IMG/VR virus record: IMGVR_UViG_3300043788_000151
Location: 1 to 45,176 of that record
Reading direction: 5' to 3' (one strand)
From: a virus
Length of the DNA: 45,176 bases
The notes beneath the pieces were generated by a model, which was given only the letters and a program-made list of their open reading frames with translations, made no database searches and was not told the DNA's origin. The number at the start of each line of letters is the position of its first letter. Position 1 is the first letter of the stretch. This document shows positions 15,698 through 23,103 of the stretch, piece by piece. A program made the translations under genes and the position numbers.

Positions 15698-16387
15698 CTA
15701 TTTCTTAGCAAGGAACGGACCAATTAGGTTGACCGGCACCCACCACGAGAGCGCGTTCACGGACGTCGCCATAAAACTACACACACCCACCAGGTTTCCG
15801 TCCACATCGAAAGCCCCTCCCCCGGAATCGCCGTGGTTGATACTGGCGTCTAGCTGTAGCCGGGGTTCATCCAATCCCAGCGACACTTGAGGGTTACTCA
15901 CGAAGCCGTGGGTGTAGGACCAGAGTGAGCCCATCGGATGTCCCACCAGGTGCACGGGGTCTCCCTGGAAAACCGGCTTGGACCTGAGCTTGGCGATAGG
16001 ATGCGCCGGAGGGTCGGATACCGATACCAATCCCAGGTCATGCACCTCAGAGTAACGAACCAGGACCCCTGTACGATCCTTGTCGTCGCTCCTAGCCTGC
16101 CAGTGCGCCGTCTTGCCTATAGGGTCGTAATCGGGGAACGCTACTAGACTCTCGGTTCTGAGCTGCTGTTCGATAGGGTTCAGTCCTAGGAACTTGACGC
16201 AATGCCCAGCCGTCAAGAACTCGCTCTCGCTCACCCACACCCCAGCGCACCTCAGCTGTCCGTCCTCCGTAAGGGCGACGGTCATGTAGAGCAGGTCCTG
16301 GATGGTTACAGGTTTAGGTACGACGGGCGGCGAAGGAATCGTGGCACAGCAAGCGACCAGAAGAAACGCCCAAACCAACCGCCACAT
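15698..16387 (-). CDS. Secreted trypsin-like serine protease (lipoprotein)
   Basis: The 229-residue protein has a complete chymotrypsin-type triad: His62 in LTAGHC, Asp117 in VHDLGLV and Ser188 in HGDSGGG. The N terminus is a lipoprotein signal with LVAC and Cys13 or Cys14, so the enzyme is probably lipid-anchored outside the inner membrane. A GAGGTAGG ribosome-binding site precedes the ATG. Neighbours are connector genes and two glycosyltransferases. Phage-encoded S1 proteases with lipoprotein signals are uncommon; alteration of the cell envelope, superinfection blocking or lysis are possible roles. Confidence 0.85.
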   Translation of the reverse strand: MWRLVWAFLLVACCATIPSPPVVPKPVTIQDLLYMTVALTEDGQLRCAGVWVSESEFLTAGHCVKFLGLNPIEQQLRTESLVAFPDYDPIGKTAHWQARSDDKDRTGVLVRYSEVHDLGLVSVSDPPAHPIAKLRSKPVFQGDPVHLVGHPMGSLWSYTHGFVSNPQVSLGLDEPRLQLDASINHGDSGGGAFDVDGNLVGVCSFMATSVNALSWWVPVNLIGPFLAKK

Positions 16388-16398
16388 TTCGACCTACC

Positions 16399-18012
16399 TC
16401 ATCTTAGTTTCAACGCATTGATCCACAAGGGCAACAGCTTCGCAACGGACAGGTCCCTAGGCTCGGACGCCTCTCGGATGCCGCACGCGTTATGCCCCAC
16501 GCAAGACACGTCGAATTCCAAGCCCTGTTGCGCTGCAATTTGAACCGTGATAGGGAAGCACTCTTCGTAGGTGTTTCGGATGAAGAGCCCGGACGATTCG
16601 GCGATAAGCGTCCTAAGCAGTTCGGGCGTGACCTTCTCGAAACCTACGATACCGTGCTTTTCAGCGGAAGGCGTGTCCTGGTAGGTGTTCGCCAAGACTA
16701 GGGTGTCGTACTTCTCGGGGTTCTCTTGGTGCTTCTTTTCCCACGACCATATCGTGGACTCCAAACCCTTCACAGGCGAGCACGGGAAGATCCATTGTCC
16801 AGGAACTCTTAGCGTCGGAGGTTCAACAGGCTCCAGGAAAGGGGGAATGATCCAACCGGACCTGTTGCCCCTCTGCCACTCGGAGACCCAGATCACCCGA
16901 GTCGGGTACGGGTAAGACTCCTTATCTTGAGCGTAGGTCACCGCGTGTTTCGAACGGATGTGCAAGGGCTTGGGGCTGTATCGGGAGATGACCAGCGTCT
17001 TGCAACTCGAGGGGTTGTCTTGGTTCGTAAGCAGGACCTTATAACCAGCTGACTCCAGAGCATGCTTCAACGTCACCAGCTGAATCTCCGAACCGCCGTG
17101 CGGGGGATTGTAGGACCCTACGGTGTCGTAAATCACCACATCCCAAGAGTGATCCGAATCGAAACGGAACTCACGTTGCCGATGTTTCTTAGGACCGGCG
17201 TTCTGGACCATGTCCAGGATGATTTCGTAGTGAGGGTGCGTCGGAGGAGGTAGAGGCTCTACAAGTAACCGGCTCATGGCGTAGGCTTTTTCGACTTGTC
17301 TGTATTCGGGTTTCATGTGGGTGCATAGCCACCAGAAGACGAAGCGGAAAGTGAAACCAACGTCCACCACATCACCTTCGTGCTCCTTATATTCGCCCTT
17401 GATTACTACAGGCTGGCGGTACTCGGTTTCGTCATTCGCGAATAACGAAGGGGCAGAGGTGTTGTGTCCCCACAAGCCCGGAAGAGGGTGCAAGAACCTT
17501 GTCCCTGAGTGTAGCCCCCACAGGGCGATTAGGGTGTCCTCGCCCCGCTCTAGGTGCCGGGTATCCTCGGTGATACATCTCTCGGTCCAATCCAGGAACC
17601 GCCTCAGGGACTGCATGGGAAACACGTAGGCGTTGCCTATGATGCCGTCGTAAGAGGAAGCCCACGACGCGCCGTTCAGCCAAGCCTCAGCAAACTTCCA
17701 ATGATGCGCGCTAAGGGCTATGACGTCGCCAGGTCTTTCGTTCACCCTACGAAGAACGTCCTTTTGGAAATCCTCATCGATGACCAAGTCGTCTTGAACG
17801 AACAGGATGTGGCTCGCGCCTTCCTTGTACGCCAGCTCTAGCCCCTCTACCCACGCACCGAAGGACCACTCCCACGTTTTGCCCGGACGGTCCTCCACGT
17901 AATCGACTTGGAGTCCCTTATCCAACATCGCCCGAAACGATGTGACCCTCTCAGGTACATGTCTCGCGTGAATGGCGACGGTTAGGAGCGACGCTTGAGA
18001 AGACGAAAGCAT
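16399..18012 (-). CDS. Two-domain glycosyltransferase
   Basis: The 537-residue protein seems to join two glycosyltransferase units. The N-terminal 250 residues look like a GT-A fold: L-T-V-A-I-H-A-R-H-V-P-E-R at the start and HILFVQDDLVI with a DxD-like QDD pair near residue 70. From about residue 300 a GT-B/GT4-like half follows: VGSYNPPHGGSEIQLVTLKHAL, a V-I-W-V-S-E-W segment and NTYEECFPITVQIAAQQG, the EExF-like donor-site region. It may glycosylate virion proteins, host surface glycans or modified DNA. The start region overlaps a possible 46-codon gene. Confidence 0.65.
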   Translation of the reverse strand: MLSSSQASLLTVAIHARHVPERVTSFRAMLDKGLQVDYVEDRPGKTWEWSFGAWVEGLELAYKEGASHILFVQDDLVIDEDFQKDVLRRVNERPGDVIALSAHHWKFAEAWLNGASWASSYDGIIGNAYVFPMQSLRRFLDWTERCITEDTRHLERGEDTLIALWGLHSGTRFLHPLPGLWGHNTSAPSLFANDETEYRQPVVIKGEYKEHEGDVVDVGFTFRFVFWWLCTHMKPEYRQVEKAYAMSRLLVEPLPPPTHPHYEIILDMVQNAGPKKHRQREFRFDSDHSWDVVIYDTVGSYNPPHGGSEIQLVTLKHALESAGYKVLLTNQDNPSSCKTLVISRYSPKPLHIRSKHAVTYAQDKESYPYPTRVIWVSEWQRGNRSGWIIPPFLEPVEPPTLRVPGQWIFPCSPVKGLESTIWSWEKKHQENPEKYDTLVLANTYQDTPSAEKHGIVGFEKVTPELLRTLIAESSGLFIRNTYEECFPITVQIAAQQGLEFDVSCVGHNACGIREASEPRDLSVAKLLPLWINALKLR

Positions 18013-18122
18013 TTCGCCAGGAATCTCCGACCGTGTCTGTTATGGGCGCACAAGCCCGGCTGGCTTGTCCAAGCGCTAATCGCGTCCGTAATCTTCTTTT
18101 TTGACTTTCCTCGGATTCTCAC
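17982..18122 (-). CDS. 46-residue basic peptide gene
   Basis: A 47-codon frame starts with GTG in a GTGA overlap with the glycosyltransferase stop, as at other junctions here. It fills the 106-base gap before the next glycosyltransferase and overlaps its start by 31 bases. The product is very basic (RGKSKKK near the start, RRFLAK and LLKRRS near the end) with a Cys-His-His-Cys grouping, CAHNRHG...C, that might bind zinc. The function is unknown and expression is inferred only from coupling. Confidence 0.4.
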   Translation of the reverse strand: MRIRGKSKKKITDAISAWTSQPGLCAHNRHGRRFLAKCFRLLKRRS

Positions 18123-18754
18123 ACCGTCAACCGCCCTTCGAACTTATGAACACCGAAATGTGTCACCACAGCCGGGTGATAGATCCAAGTTCCGTACCCG
18201 AGGTTGTTAGCCCGTGTGCACAGCGTGTAGTCTTCGGACAGCCGAGTGGGTCTGTTGTCCGGCATATCCGCAAAGTCGTTGGCGTAGACGTAAGGAATCG
18301 GCTCATGTCCATGCATGAAGAAACCGTGTTCCCTGGCTAGGGCGAACAGGACCTGGGTCTTGACAGCCATAGCCCCTGAACCAACCGCCGCGACTTTCAC
18401 CCAATCCCCTGCGACCCTCGGCTTGCCGGGCAGACACACGAAGTTGAAATCTACTTCCTCCTTCTTCTTTCGAATAGCCAGCGCCGAAATCGGAAACTCC
18501 GACTCGATTAGCGCCATGAGGTTCTCAGGGTCCGTGTACTGGTCCGAGTCGAAAGTTAGGAGCACATCGGCACCGGCTTTCAATGCTTCGTGCACAGCAG
18601 CGTTGCGAGCCAAGACAAGATCCGAGATTCCGAACCTAGGGGCTTTGATTAGGTCGAAGGAATTTCGTGCCAGGTTCGACAAGCCCTCAAGGGTCGCCAA
18701 CCATCCGGCTGAGACTTCATTACCAGCAACAGGTGTGGAAACGAAGACTCTCAC
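18119..18754 (-). CDS. GT-A glycosyltransferase
   Basis: The 211-residue product is a single-domain glycosyltransferase-like protein. Residues near the N terminus read V-R-V-F-V-S-T-P-V-A-G. A nucleotide-sugar-binding D-x-D appears in V-L-L-T-F-D-S-D-Q-Y-T-D-P-E-N-L (about residue 66), and the C-terminal part contains R-L-S-E-D-Y-T-L-C-T-R-A, typical of family 2-like enzymes with an E-D acceptor motif. GTG at 18754 overlaps the methylase stop (GTGA). It probably acts in the same pathway as the two-domain enzyme next to it. Confidence 0.75.
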   Translation of the reverse strand: MRVFVSTPVAGNEVSAGWLATLEGLSNLARNSFDLIKAPRFGISDLVLARNAAVHEALKAGADVLLTFDSDQYTDPENLMALIESEFPISALAIRKKKEEVDFNFVCLPGKPRVAGDWVKVAAVGSGAMAVKTQVLFALAREHGFFMHGHEPIPYVYANDFADMPDNRPTRLSEDYTLCTRANNLGYGTWIYHPAVVTHFGVHKFEGRLTV

Positions 18755-19299
18755 TGAACCACCACAGCCCCCAAACTTTCGAAGCACTCCCTGAACAGGG
18801 ACTTGTTTTTTCCTAGGTACAGGATTGCGCTGGCGTGAGGCGGGGACTTGCCCCTACCCCCTCCCGGGGTGTTGTAAGCGATGCGTCTAGACGGGATACA
18901 AAAGGTTCTACGAATAGGCGGAACACTCTCGGCTTGCACCTGGGTTGTTTGCATGACCTCAATCGAGAAAGCAATGAAGACAGCCTCTTCTACAGATCCT
19001 GACTCGTATTGCTGAGCAAGTCTCCAATACCAGGCTTTCTGGCTTGACTTGTTACCGGAGGTGCGCCCCCCCGGGGGATTCAGGAACACCTTGCCGTTCC
19101 AAGGCAGAGACAAGCCGTCTTGCTCTTTCGTGAAAAAGGTCTTCGCTCTTACAACCTCGTTGGCTTCAGGACACGAAGCAGGGTCTAGATCTATGACCCC
19201 TCCGAACACACTTCTCACCCGTTCGACGATGTCTCTAGGTGTGTAGTGTTCCACCGATGCCGAGCTGTGTTGAACTAGCGAGCGTCTTACGTTATCCAT
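18751..19299 (-). CDS. Phage DNA N6-adenine methyltransferase (Dam family)
   Basis: The 182-residue product matches the short phage Dam family. Diagnostic segments are S-V-E-H-Y-T-P-R-D-I (about 15-24), G-V-I-D-L-D-P-A-S-C (35-44), D-G-L-S-L-P-W-N-G (61-69) and the catalytic N-P-P-G-G (74-78). It methylates adenine in DNA, often to escape host restriction. ATG at 19299 starts at the family N terminus; a longer upstream frame overlaps the Zn-ribbon gene. A second adenine methylase of a different family lies at 26592-27356. Confidence 0.85.
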   Translation of the reverse strand: MDNVRRSLVQHSSASVEHYTPRDIVERVRSVFGGVIDLDPASCPEANEVVRAKTFFTKEQDGLSLPWNGKVFLNPPGGRTSGNKSSQKAWYWRLAQQYESGSVEEAVFIAFSIEVMQTTQVQAESVPPIRRTFCIPSRRIAYNTPGGGRGKSPPHASAILYLGKNKSLFRECFESLGAVVVQ

Positions 19300-19516
19300 T
19301 TTCACCCAAGAGCTTGCAAAAGCCGAGCCGTTTCCCACAGCGAACACAAGCCTTTTCGAGACGGAACCACACCCCGGAACTTGTGGAAAGAATCCGCTCG
19401 TACAAGTTGTTCCCCGCGATAGGCATCCCACACGGACACCGGCAACCATCCAGCCCCGTCGCACTCTTACCCGAAAGAAGGGATGAGCGGAGGGTAGCCA
19501 CGTCGATTTCGTTCAA
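19292..19516 (-). CDS. Small zinc-ribbon protein
   Basis: This 74-residue protein has four or more Cys in CxCxCG and CVRCGKRLGFC arrangements (about residues 25-29 and 57-67), consistent with a zinc ribbon. The start is TTG, overlapping the large terminase stop as TTGA. It overlaps the methylase gene by eight bases. I cannot say whether it binds DNA or protein. Confidence 0.6.
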   Translation of the reverse strand: MNEIDVATLRSSLLSGKSATGLDGCRCPCGMPIAGNNLYERILSTSSGVWFRLEKACVRCGKRLGFCKLLGENG

Positions 19517-20958
19517 AAGATCATCTCCTTCGCGTTTTTCACGAACGCTGCATAGTCAGTCTGTTTCGAGTACAGGTAAGCCAGAGCCTGTGTGGTAGCG
19601 TCGACCACATCGTCGTTTTTTCCGAAAGGAAACGAGAGCATTTCTTCCTGAGCCGGACCCTCCCACGCATGCAATTCCGGGTCCGGATGCAGGACACTTC
19701 CGGATTCGTACAGCGGGGTAATGGCGTTAGCTCGGGACTCCTTACCCCCCAGCGGGTTGACCGGGACGATGCCAGGAACCTTCTTCTGAAGGACCTCGAT
19801 AACCGCCGTGCCGTTCGCCTTATCCTCCACCAGGATCGTCATGGCTTGGGGGTAGCGCCCGCGCATGGCGAGAATCTGGGCGCAAGTCTCTTCGAAGCCC
19901 CAGTGACCTCGTGCCTGATCGATCTTGTAGAACTTGCCGCCTGTCATACCCCATACCTGTCCTACCACGTAGTCGGAACCGTCGGTATCTTTGAAGGCGC
20001 AGTCCCACGACTGAACCAGCGTCATGCCGGAAGTGGGCAGCGTCTTCCACGTCTGAAACCATTGCCTCTTGAAAATGGCGCCTTCGGCGGGGCTAGGGCG
20101 TTGCTGCAACTGAGCCGCCGTACCTCTAGAACCCAGGTTCGTCTCCAGCTCTTTTACGGCACTCTCGGGCATGCGATCCGGACACAGCAACTCGCCGTCT
20201 TGTGTCCTAGGATCACCGATAGAGAAAGCCGTCTTCTCGAAACGCATCGGTAAGCGAAGGTGCTCGAAGTCCCCGCCGCGCAGCACCTCGCCGGACAGAT
20301 CATCTTCGTGAAGCCGCTGCATGATGATGACCTTGGCGGCTCTGGACGCGTCCCTGAACCTGGTGGGGACCGTCTCGTGCCACCAGTCGTTCACCTGTTG
20401 CAATGTGGTCTTAGAGATAGTGAGGGGTTTGACCGGATCATCCACCACGAAATCGTGGCAGTGCCTACCCGTCACGGGACCTCTCACGGACGTGGAGTAA
20501 CGAAAGCCGCCCGACATGTTCTGAAAATCTGTTACGGGCTGGTCCGCTTTCATGACGAACTTGCCCGGCCAGAGAGCCTTGTACCACTCCGACTCCAGGA
20601 TCAGTAGGGTCTTGCGCGCGTCCCTGGTGGTGAGTTTGATATCGTAACTGGCGGAAATCTTACACGTACCCGGACCGTAGGGTCTTGAGCCGTTCTTGCC
20701 GGGGTCGAGGGTCCACTCCCACGCCGGCCAAAACACCTGGACAAGAATCGACTTGGAGAACGACGGGGGGATGTTGATCAGTAGGTTGCGGATCTGTCCT
20801 TCCGTTACGGCCTGGAGCCTTTCGCAAATCAGGTCTATGTGCCAAGAGGACTTGTATTGTTGGGAAGGTTCGACAATTGGCCAAGCCTCCTTCACGAAGG
20901 CTCTTAGCCTGTATCGGCGGATGTATTCGAAAGCCAAGCCCCTCTGAATCTCGTTCAT
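19513..20958 (-). CDS. terL: Terminase large subunit
   Basis: The 481-residue packaging motor has the full two-domain layout. The ATPase domain has N-I-P-P-S-F-S-K-S (62-70), a degenerate Walker A of the PPxxxKS type, and F-V-V-D-D (170-174) as Walker B. The RNase H-like nuclease domain has Q-S-W-D-C-A-F-K-D near residue 317 and V-E-D-K-A-N-G later on. It pumps DNA into proheads and cuts concatemers. Its start overlaps the sigma-factor gene stop (ATGA). No portal gene follows, contrary to the common order, and the small subunit is distant. Confidence 0.95.
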   Translation of the reverse strand: MNEIQRGLAFEYIRRYRLRAFVKEAWPIVEPSQQYKSSWHIDLICERLQAVTEGQIRNLLINIPPSFSKSILVQVFWPAWEWTLDPGKNGSRPYGPGTCKISASYDIKLTTRDARKTLLILESEWYKALWPGKFVMKADQPVTDFQNMSGGFRYSTSVRGPVTGRHCHDFVVDDPVKPLTISKTTLQQVNDWWHETVPTRFRDASRAAKVIIMQRLHEDDLSGEVLRGGDFEHLRLPMRFEKTAFSIGDPRTQDGELLCPDRMPESAVKELETNLGSRGTAAQLQQRPSPAEGAIFKRQWFQTWKTLPTSGMTLVQSWDCAFKDTDGSDYVVGQVWGMTGGKFYKIDQARGHWGFEETCAQILAMRGRYPQAMTILVEDKANGTAVIEVLQKKVPGIVPVNPLGGKESRANAITPLYESGSVLHPDPELHAWEGPAQEEMLSFPFGKNDDVVDATTQALAYLYSKQTDYAAFVKNAKEMIF

Positions 20959-21671
20959 AACAAGTTTCCCAACGACACCCGAAGAACAACTAGCCCCTTG
21001 TCGTGAAGTTCCTGAGCCTGTTTTTTGGTGATGCCCAGACTCTTCGCCACGGATCGAACGGATGGTGCATCCTCGCTATACAGGCGCACGATAACGTCCC
21101 TAACGGGCGGCTCCAAGCCGGACAGCGCCAACAGGATCCGGCTCTTCTGTTGCCTGTCGGACAGGATGGTTTCGGGGTCACCCTCACACCCTAGGGAGTC
21201 CTCGTGCGCCTCCTCCAATCTCGGAGTGGCGCGCGCCCAGACGTCCCACAGGCGTTCACTCACGCCTAGCAGCTCGGCGGTAGGTTCCACGCCCTGTGCT
21301 CGGAGGACGATCGCCTTGCTCTGCATCTTCCAAGGCATAGTGGAAGCTATCGGTTTTCGGACCACAGGATTCCTCTCCGCCAACTTGCCGATTTCGGATC
21401 TGATATAGAACGCCAACAGCGTAGACACCTGGCGATTCGGATCGATGAAGTCCAGTCGCTCGAAAAGACGCATCACCCCGACGTAACCCGCTTGGAGAAG
21501 ATCCTCCTTGTCGATGCTATCAGGAAGGTGTTTGCTGTACTTCAACACCAACTTCCTGATCAAGCGGTCGTTCGCCTTGATCATCTTGCCAGCCCACATC
21601 GCGGCTAGCTTTTTATTGCCCTTCTTCGAAGCCTTCTTGTACTGCTCAAAATCCGAAATTGTGAATGCCAT
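20955..21671 (-). CDS. Sigma-70-family sigma factor
   Basis: The 238-residue protein has a recognisable sigma region 2 at about residues 36-95: L-I-R-K-L-V-L-K-Y-S, then D-K-E-D-L-L-Q-A-G-Y-V-G-V-M-R-L-F-E-R-L-D, and T-L-L-A-F-Y-I-R-S-E-I. A region 4-like helix-turn-helix follows at about 183-232: L-S-G-L-E-P-P-V-R-D-V-I, then S-V-A-K-S-L-G-I-T-K-K-Q-A. It probably directs host RNA polymerase to a class of phage promoters. ATG at 21671 is just after the upstream stop and follows AGGGA. The gene lies directly before the large terminase. Confidence 0.8.
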   Translation of the reverse strand: MAFTISDFEQYKKASKKGNKKLAAMWAGKMIKANDRLIRKLVLKYSKHLPDSIDKEDLLQAGYVGVMRLFERLDFIDPNRQVSTLLAFYIRSEIGKLAERNPVVRKPIASTMPWKMQSKAIVLRAQGVEPTAELLGVSERLWDVWARATPRLEEAHEDSLGCEGDPETILSDRQQKSRILLALSGLEPPVRDVIVRLYSEDAPSVRSVAKSLGITKKQAQELHDKGLVVLRVSLGNLL

Positions 21672-21678
21672 GTCCCTA

Positions 21679-22419
21679 TTAGGACACAAGCACCCCTTCA
21701 ATCACACACTTCCCGTCAATGATGGGTACTAGCTGGATGTGCGTGGTACCGTTCGGTTCGCTGTATCCGACGCCGAACGCGTGTTGCCACGAACGAGTCA
21801 CTTTGGCAGGCTCCAGGTACTGGATCGCTTTCACGGACCCTAGCCAACCGCACTGCACAGCCACATGGCTTTTACCCTTGGCGTTGCCGGTGTAGCTAAG
21901 CGCTGCGTGGTGGGTATGCCCGATACAGACCGACTCTTGGAACACCTCACCGCTCCTAATGTGAGCGTAGGGACCTAGCGCCCCGGTGTCGTGCGTATAG
22001 TTCACGCGTCCGATCTTGATATGGTCTCCGTACTTGACGTGAGACCAGCCGCGTTCCTTGAGACGAAGGACCTTCGGGATAGTGAGTGTATCGTACAGGG
22101 ACAGAGCTTGGCGCTTCAACAGGTTCGCTAAACGCGCCTCGTGGTTGCCTTCGATGAACACCTTGTGTTTCGCACCCAAGGCGTCTACCTCATCCAGCCG
22201 CTCATTCACCTTCATCATCTCGAAATCGAATTGGACGGCGGCTTCGCTGGGTTTCTTGTCGAAGCCTGAGCACGACAAGAAATCGCCGAAGTCCCCCAGG
22301 ACGATGATCCTGTCGGGCTTGAACCTCTTGCCCGCCTTCAACATCAGGTCGAAAGCTTCGGGGTCCTCAAACGGGATGTGACAGTCCGGGACGATGAGCG
22401 TTCGTTCTAGGCGCTTCAC
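21679..22419 (-). CDS. Calcineurin-like metallophosphoesterase
   Basis: The 246-residue product has the metallophosphoesterase metal ligands: P-D-C-H-I-P-F, V-L-G-D-F-G-D-F, F-I-E-G-N-H-E-A-R (the GNHE block) and C-I-G-H-T-H-H-A. Phage enzymes of this type include nucleotide and RNA phosphatases and nuclease subunits. GTG at 22419 is chosen because it overlaps the preceding stop (GTGA); the frame is open further upstream but would overlap the previous gene by 100 bases. Confidence 0.85.
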   Translation of the reverse strand: MKRLERTLIVPDCHIPFEDPEAFDLMLKAGKRFKPDRIIVLGDFGDFLSCSGFDKKPSEAAVQFDFEMMKVNERLDEVDALGAKHKVFIEGNHEARLANLLKRQALSLYDTLTIPKVLRLKERGWSHVKYGDHIKIGRVNYTHDTGALGPYAHIRSGEVFQESVCIGHTHHAALSYTGNAKGKSHVAVQCGWLGSVKAIQYLEPAKVTRSWQHAFGVGYSEPNGTTHIQLVPIIDGKCVIEGVLVS

Positions 22420-22757
22420 TTTCTCTTCGGCATCTTCAAAAAGCCGTTCCGTGTGAGAAGGTCGTAAAGAATCGGTTCCAAGAAAGAGACGATCTTCTCT
22501 TCCCGGTTTCCGAGACACATCTTTTGCAAAGTCTCGCTAGCGGAAGTGCAAGCCACGTGAAGCAGCTCGTGTAGCAGCGTGCTTCTCATCTTCTCTTCGC
22601 TTTGAGACGAATCGATGACTATGGCGGAGTGTTGAGGGAAGAACACGCCGTAGACAGGACCTTCGTACTCGGGCTGATGGGTCGTAAACACGTCCAGCTT
22701 CCCGATAGCCGAATCCACCACCAACCACTTACGAAACTTCTTAGGCTTCTTTTTCAT
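22416..22757 (-). CDS. Small zinc metalloprotease-like protein
   Basis: The 113-residue product has the zincin motif L-L-H-E-L-L-H-V-A near residue 63 and little else. Short phage proteins of this kind resemble minimal M48- or ImmA-like peptidases. An ImmA-type antirepressor-cleaving role is possible, but no partner is visible. The start is 17 bases before the end of the nucleotide hydrolase-like gene. Confidence 0.65.
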   Translation of the reverse strand: MKKKPKKFRKWLVVDSAIGKLDVFTTHQPEYEGPVYGVFFPQHSAIVIDSSQSEEKMRSTLLHELLHVACTSASETLQKMCLGNREEKIVSFLEPILYDLLTRNGFLKMPKRK

Positions 22758-23103
22758 TGTCGAACCACTCTAGAAAGAGACAGTTACAGATAGCGTGAGC
22801 TAGATGAGGCAAACCACTCTCTTGATCCTTCGCCTCGCCTCTGAGGTAGGCAAGCACGTGCCTGAGGAGCGCGTCTCGATATCGATCCGGATGCACCTTC
22901 ATCCAATTTGACAAGGAGTACTTGCGGGCTCCGTATTCGATGACCCTGGCTACATCCCCCAGGGCACCTTGGAAGGTCCCCAGGTGCCTCATGGGCGGCT
23001 TACCCAAGTCAAACTTCACGCCCGACAAGAGACAGGTGTTGCACAAGCCGGGCACACCACCCACGTTATCCAAACAGACCGCCTCACACACCTTGCAAAT
23101 CAC
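22741..23103 (-). CDS. dATP/dGTP diphosphohydrolase-like protein (DUF5664)
   Basis: The 120-residue product starts with a four-Cys zinc ribbon (CKVC...CNTC). It then matches DUF5664: K-F-D-L-G-K-P-P-M, V-I-E-Y-G-A-R-K-Y-S...N-W, R-Y-R-D-A-L-L-R-H and E-S-G-L-P-H-L-A-H-A-I-C-N. Members are MazG-like and are reported to hydrolyse purine deoxynucleotides in phages with altered bases, where they shape the dNTP pool. GTG at 23103 overlaps the polymerase stop (GTGA). Confidence 0.75.
   Translation of the reverse strand: MICKVCEAVCLDNVGGVPGLCNTCLLSGVKFDLGKPPMRHLGTFQGALGDVARVIEYGARKYSLSNWMKVHPDRYRDALLRHVLAYLRGEAKDQESGLPHLAHAICNCLFLEWFDNEKEA

Noticed and set aside
19300-19464. Long N-terminal extension of the Dam-family methylase
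   Set aside because: It overlaps the zinc-ribbon gene in another frame and has no family similarity.
19574-19581. Degenerate Walker A of the large terminase as a sign of inactivation
   Set aside because: Large terminases with PPxxxKS-type loops lacking the usual Gly are known, and all other motifs are intact.
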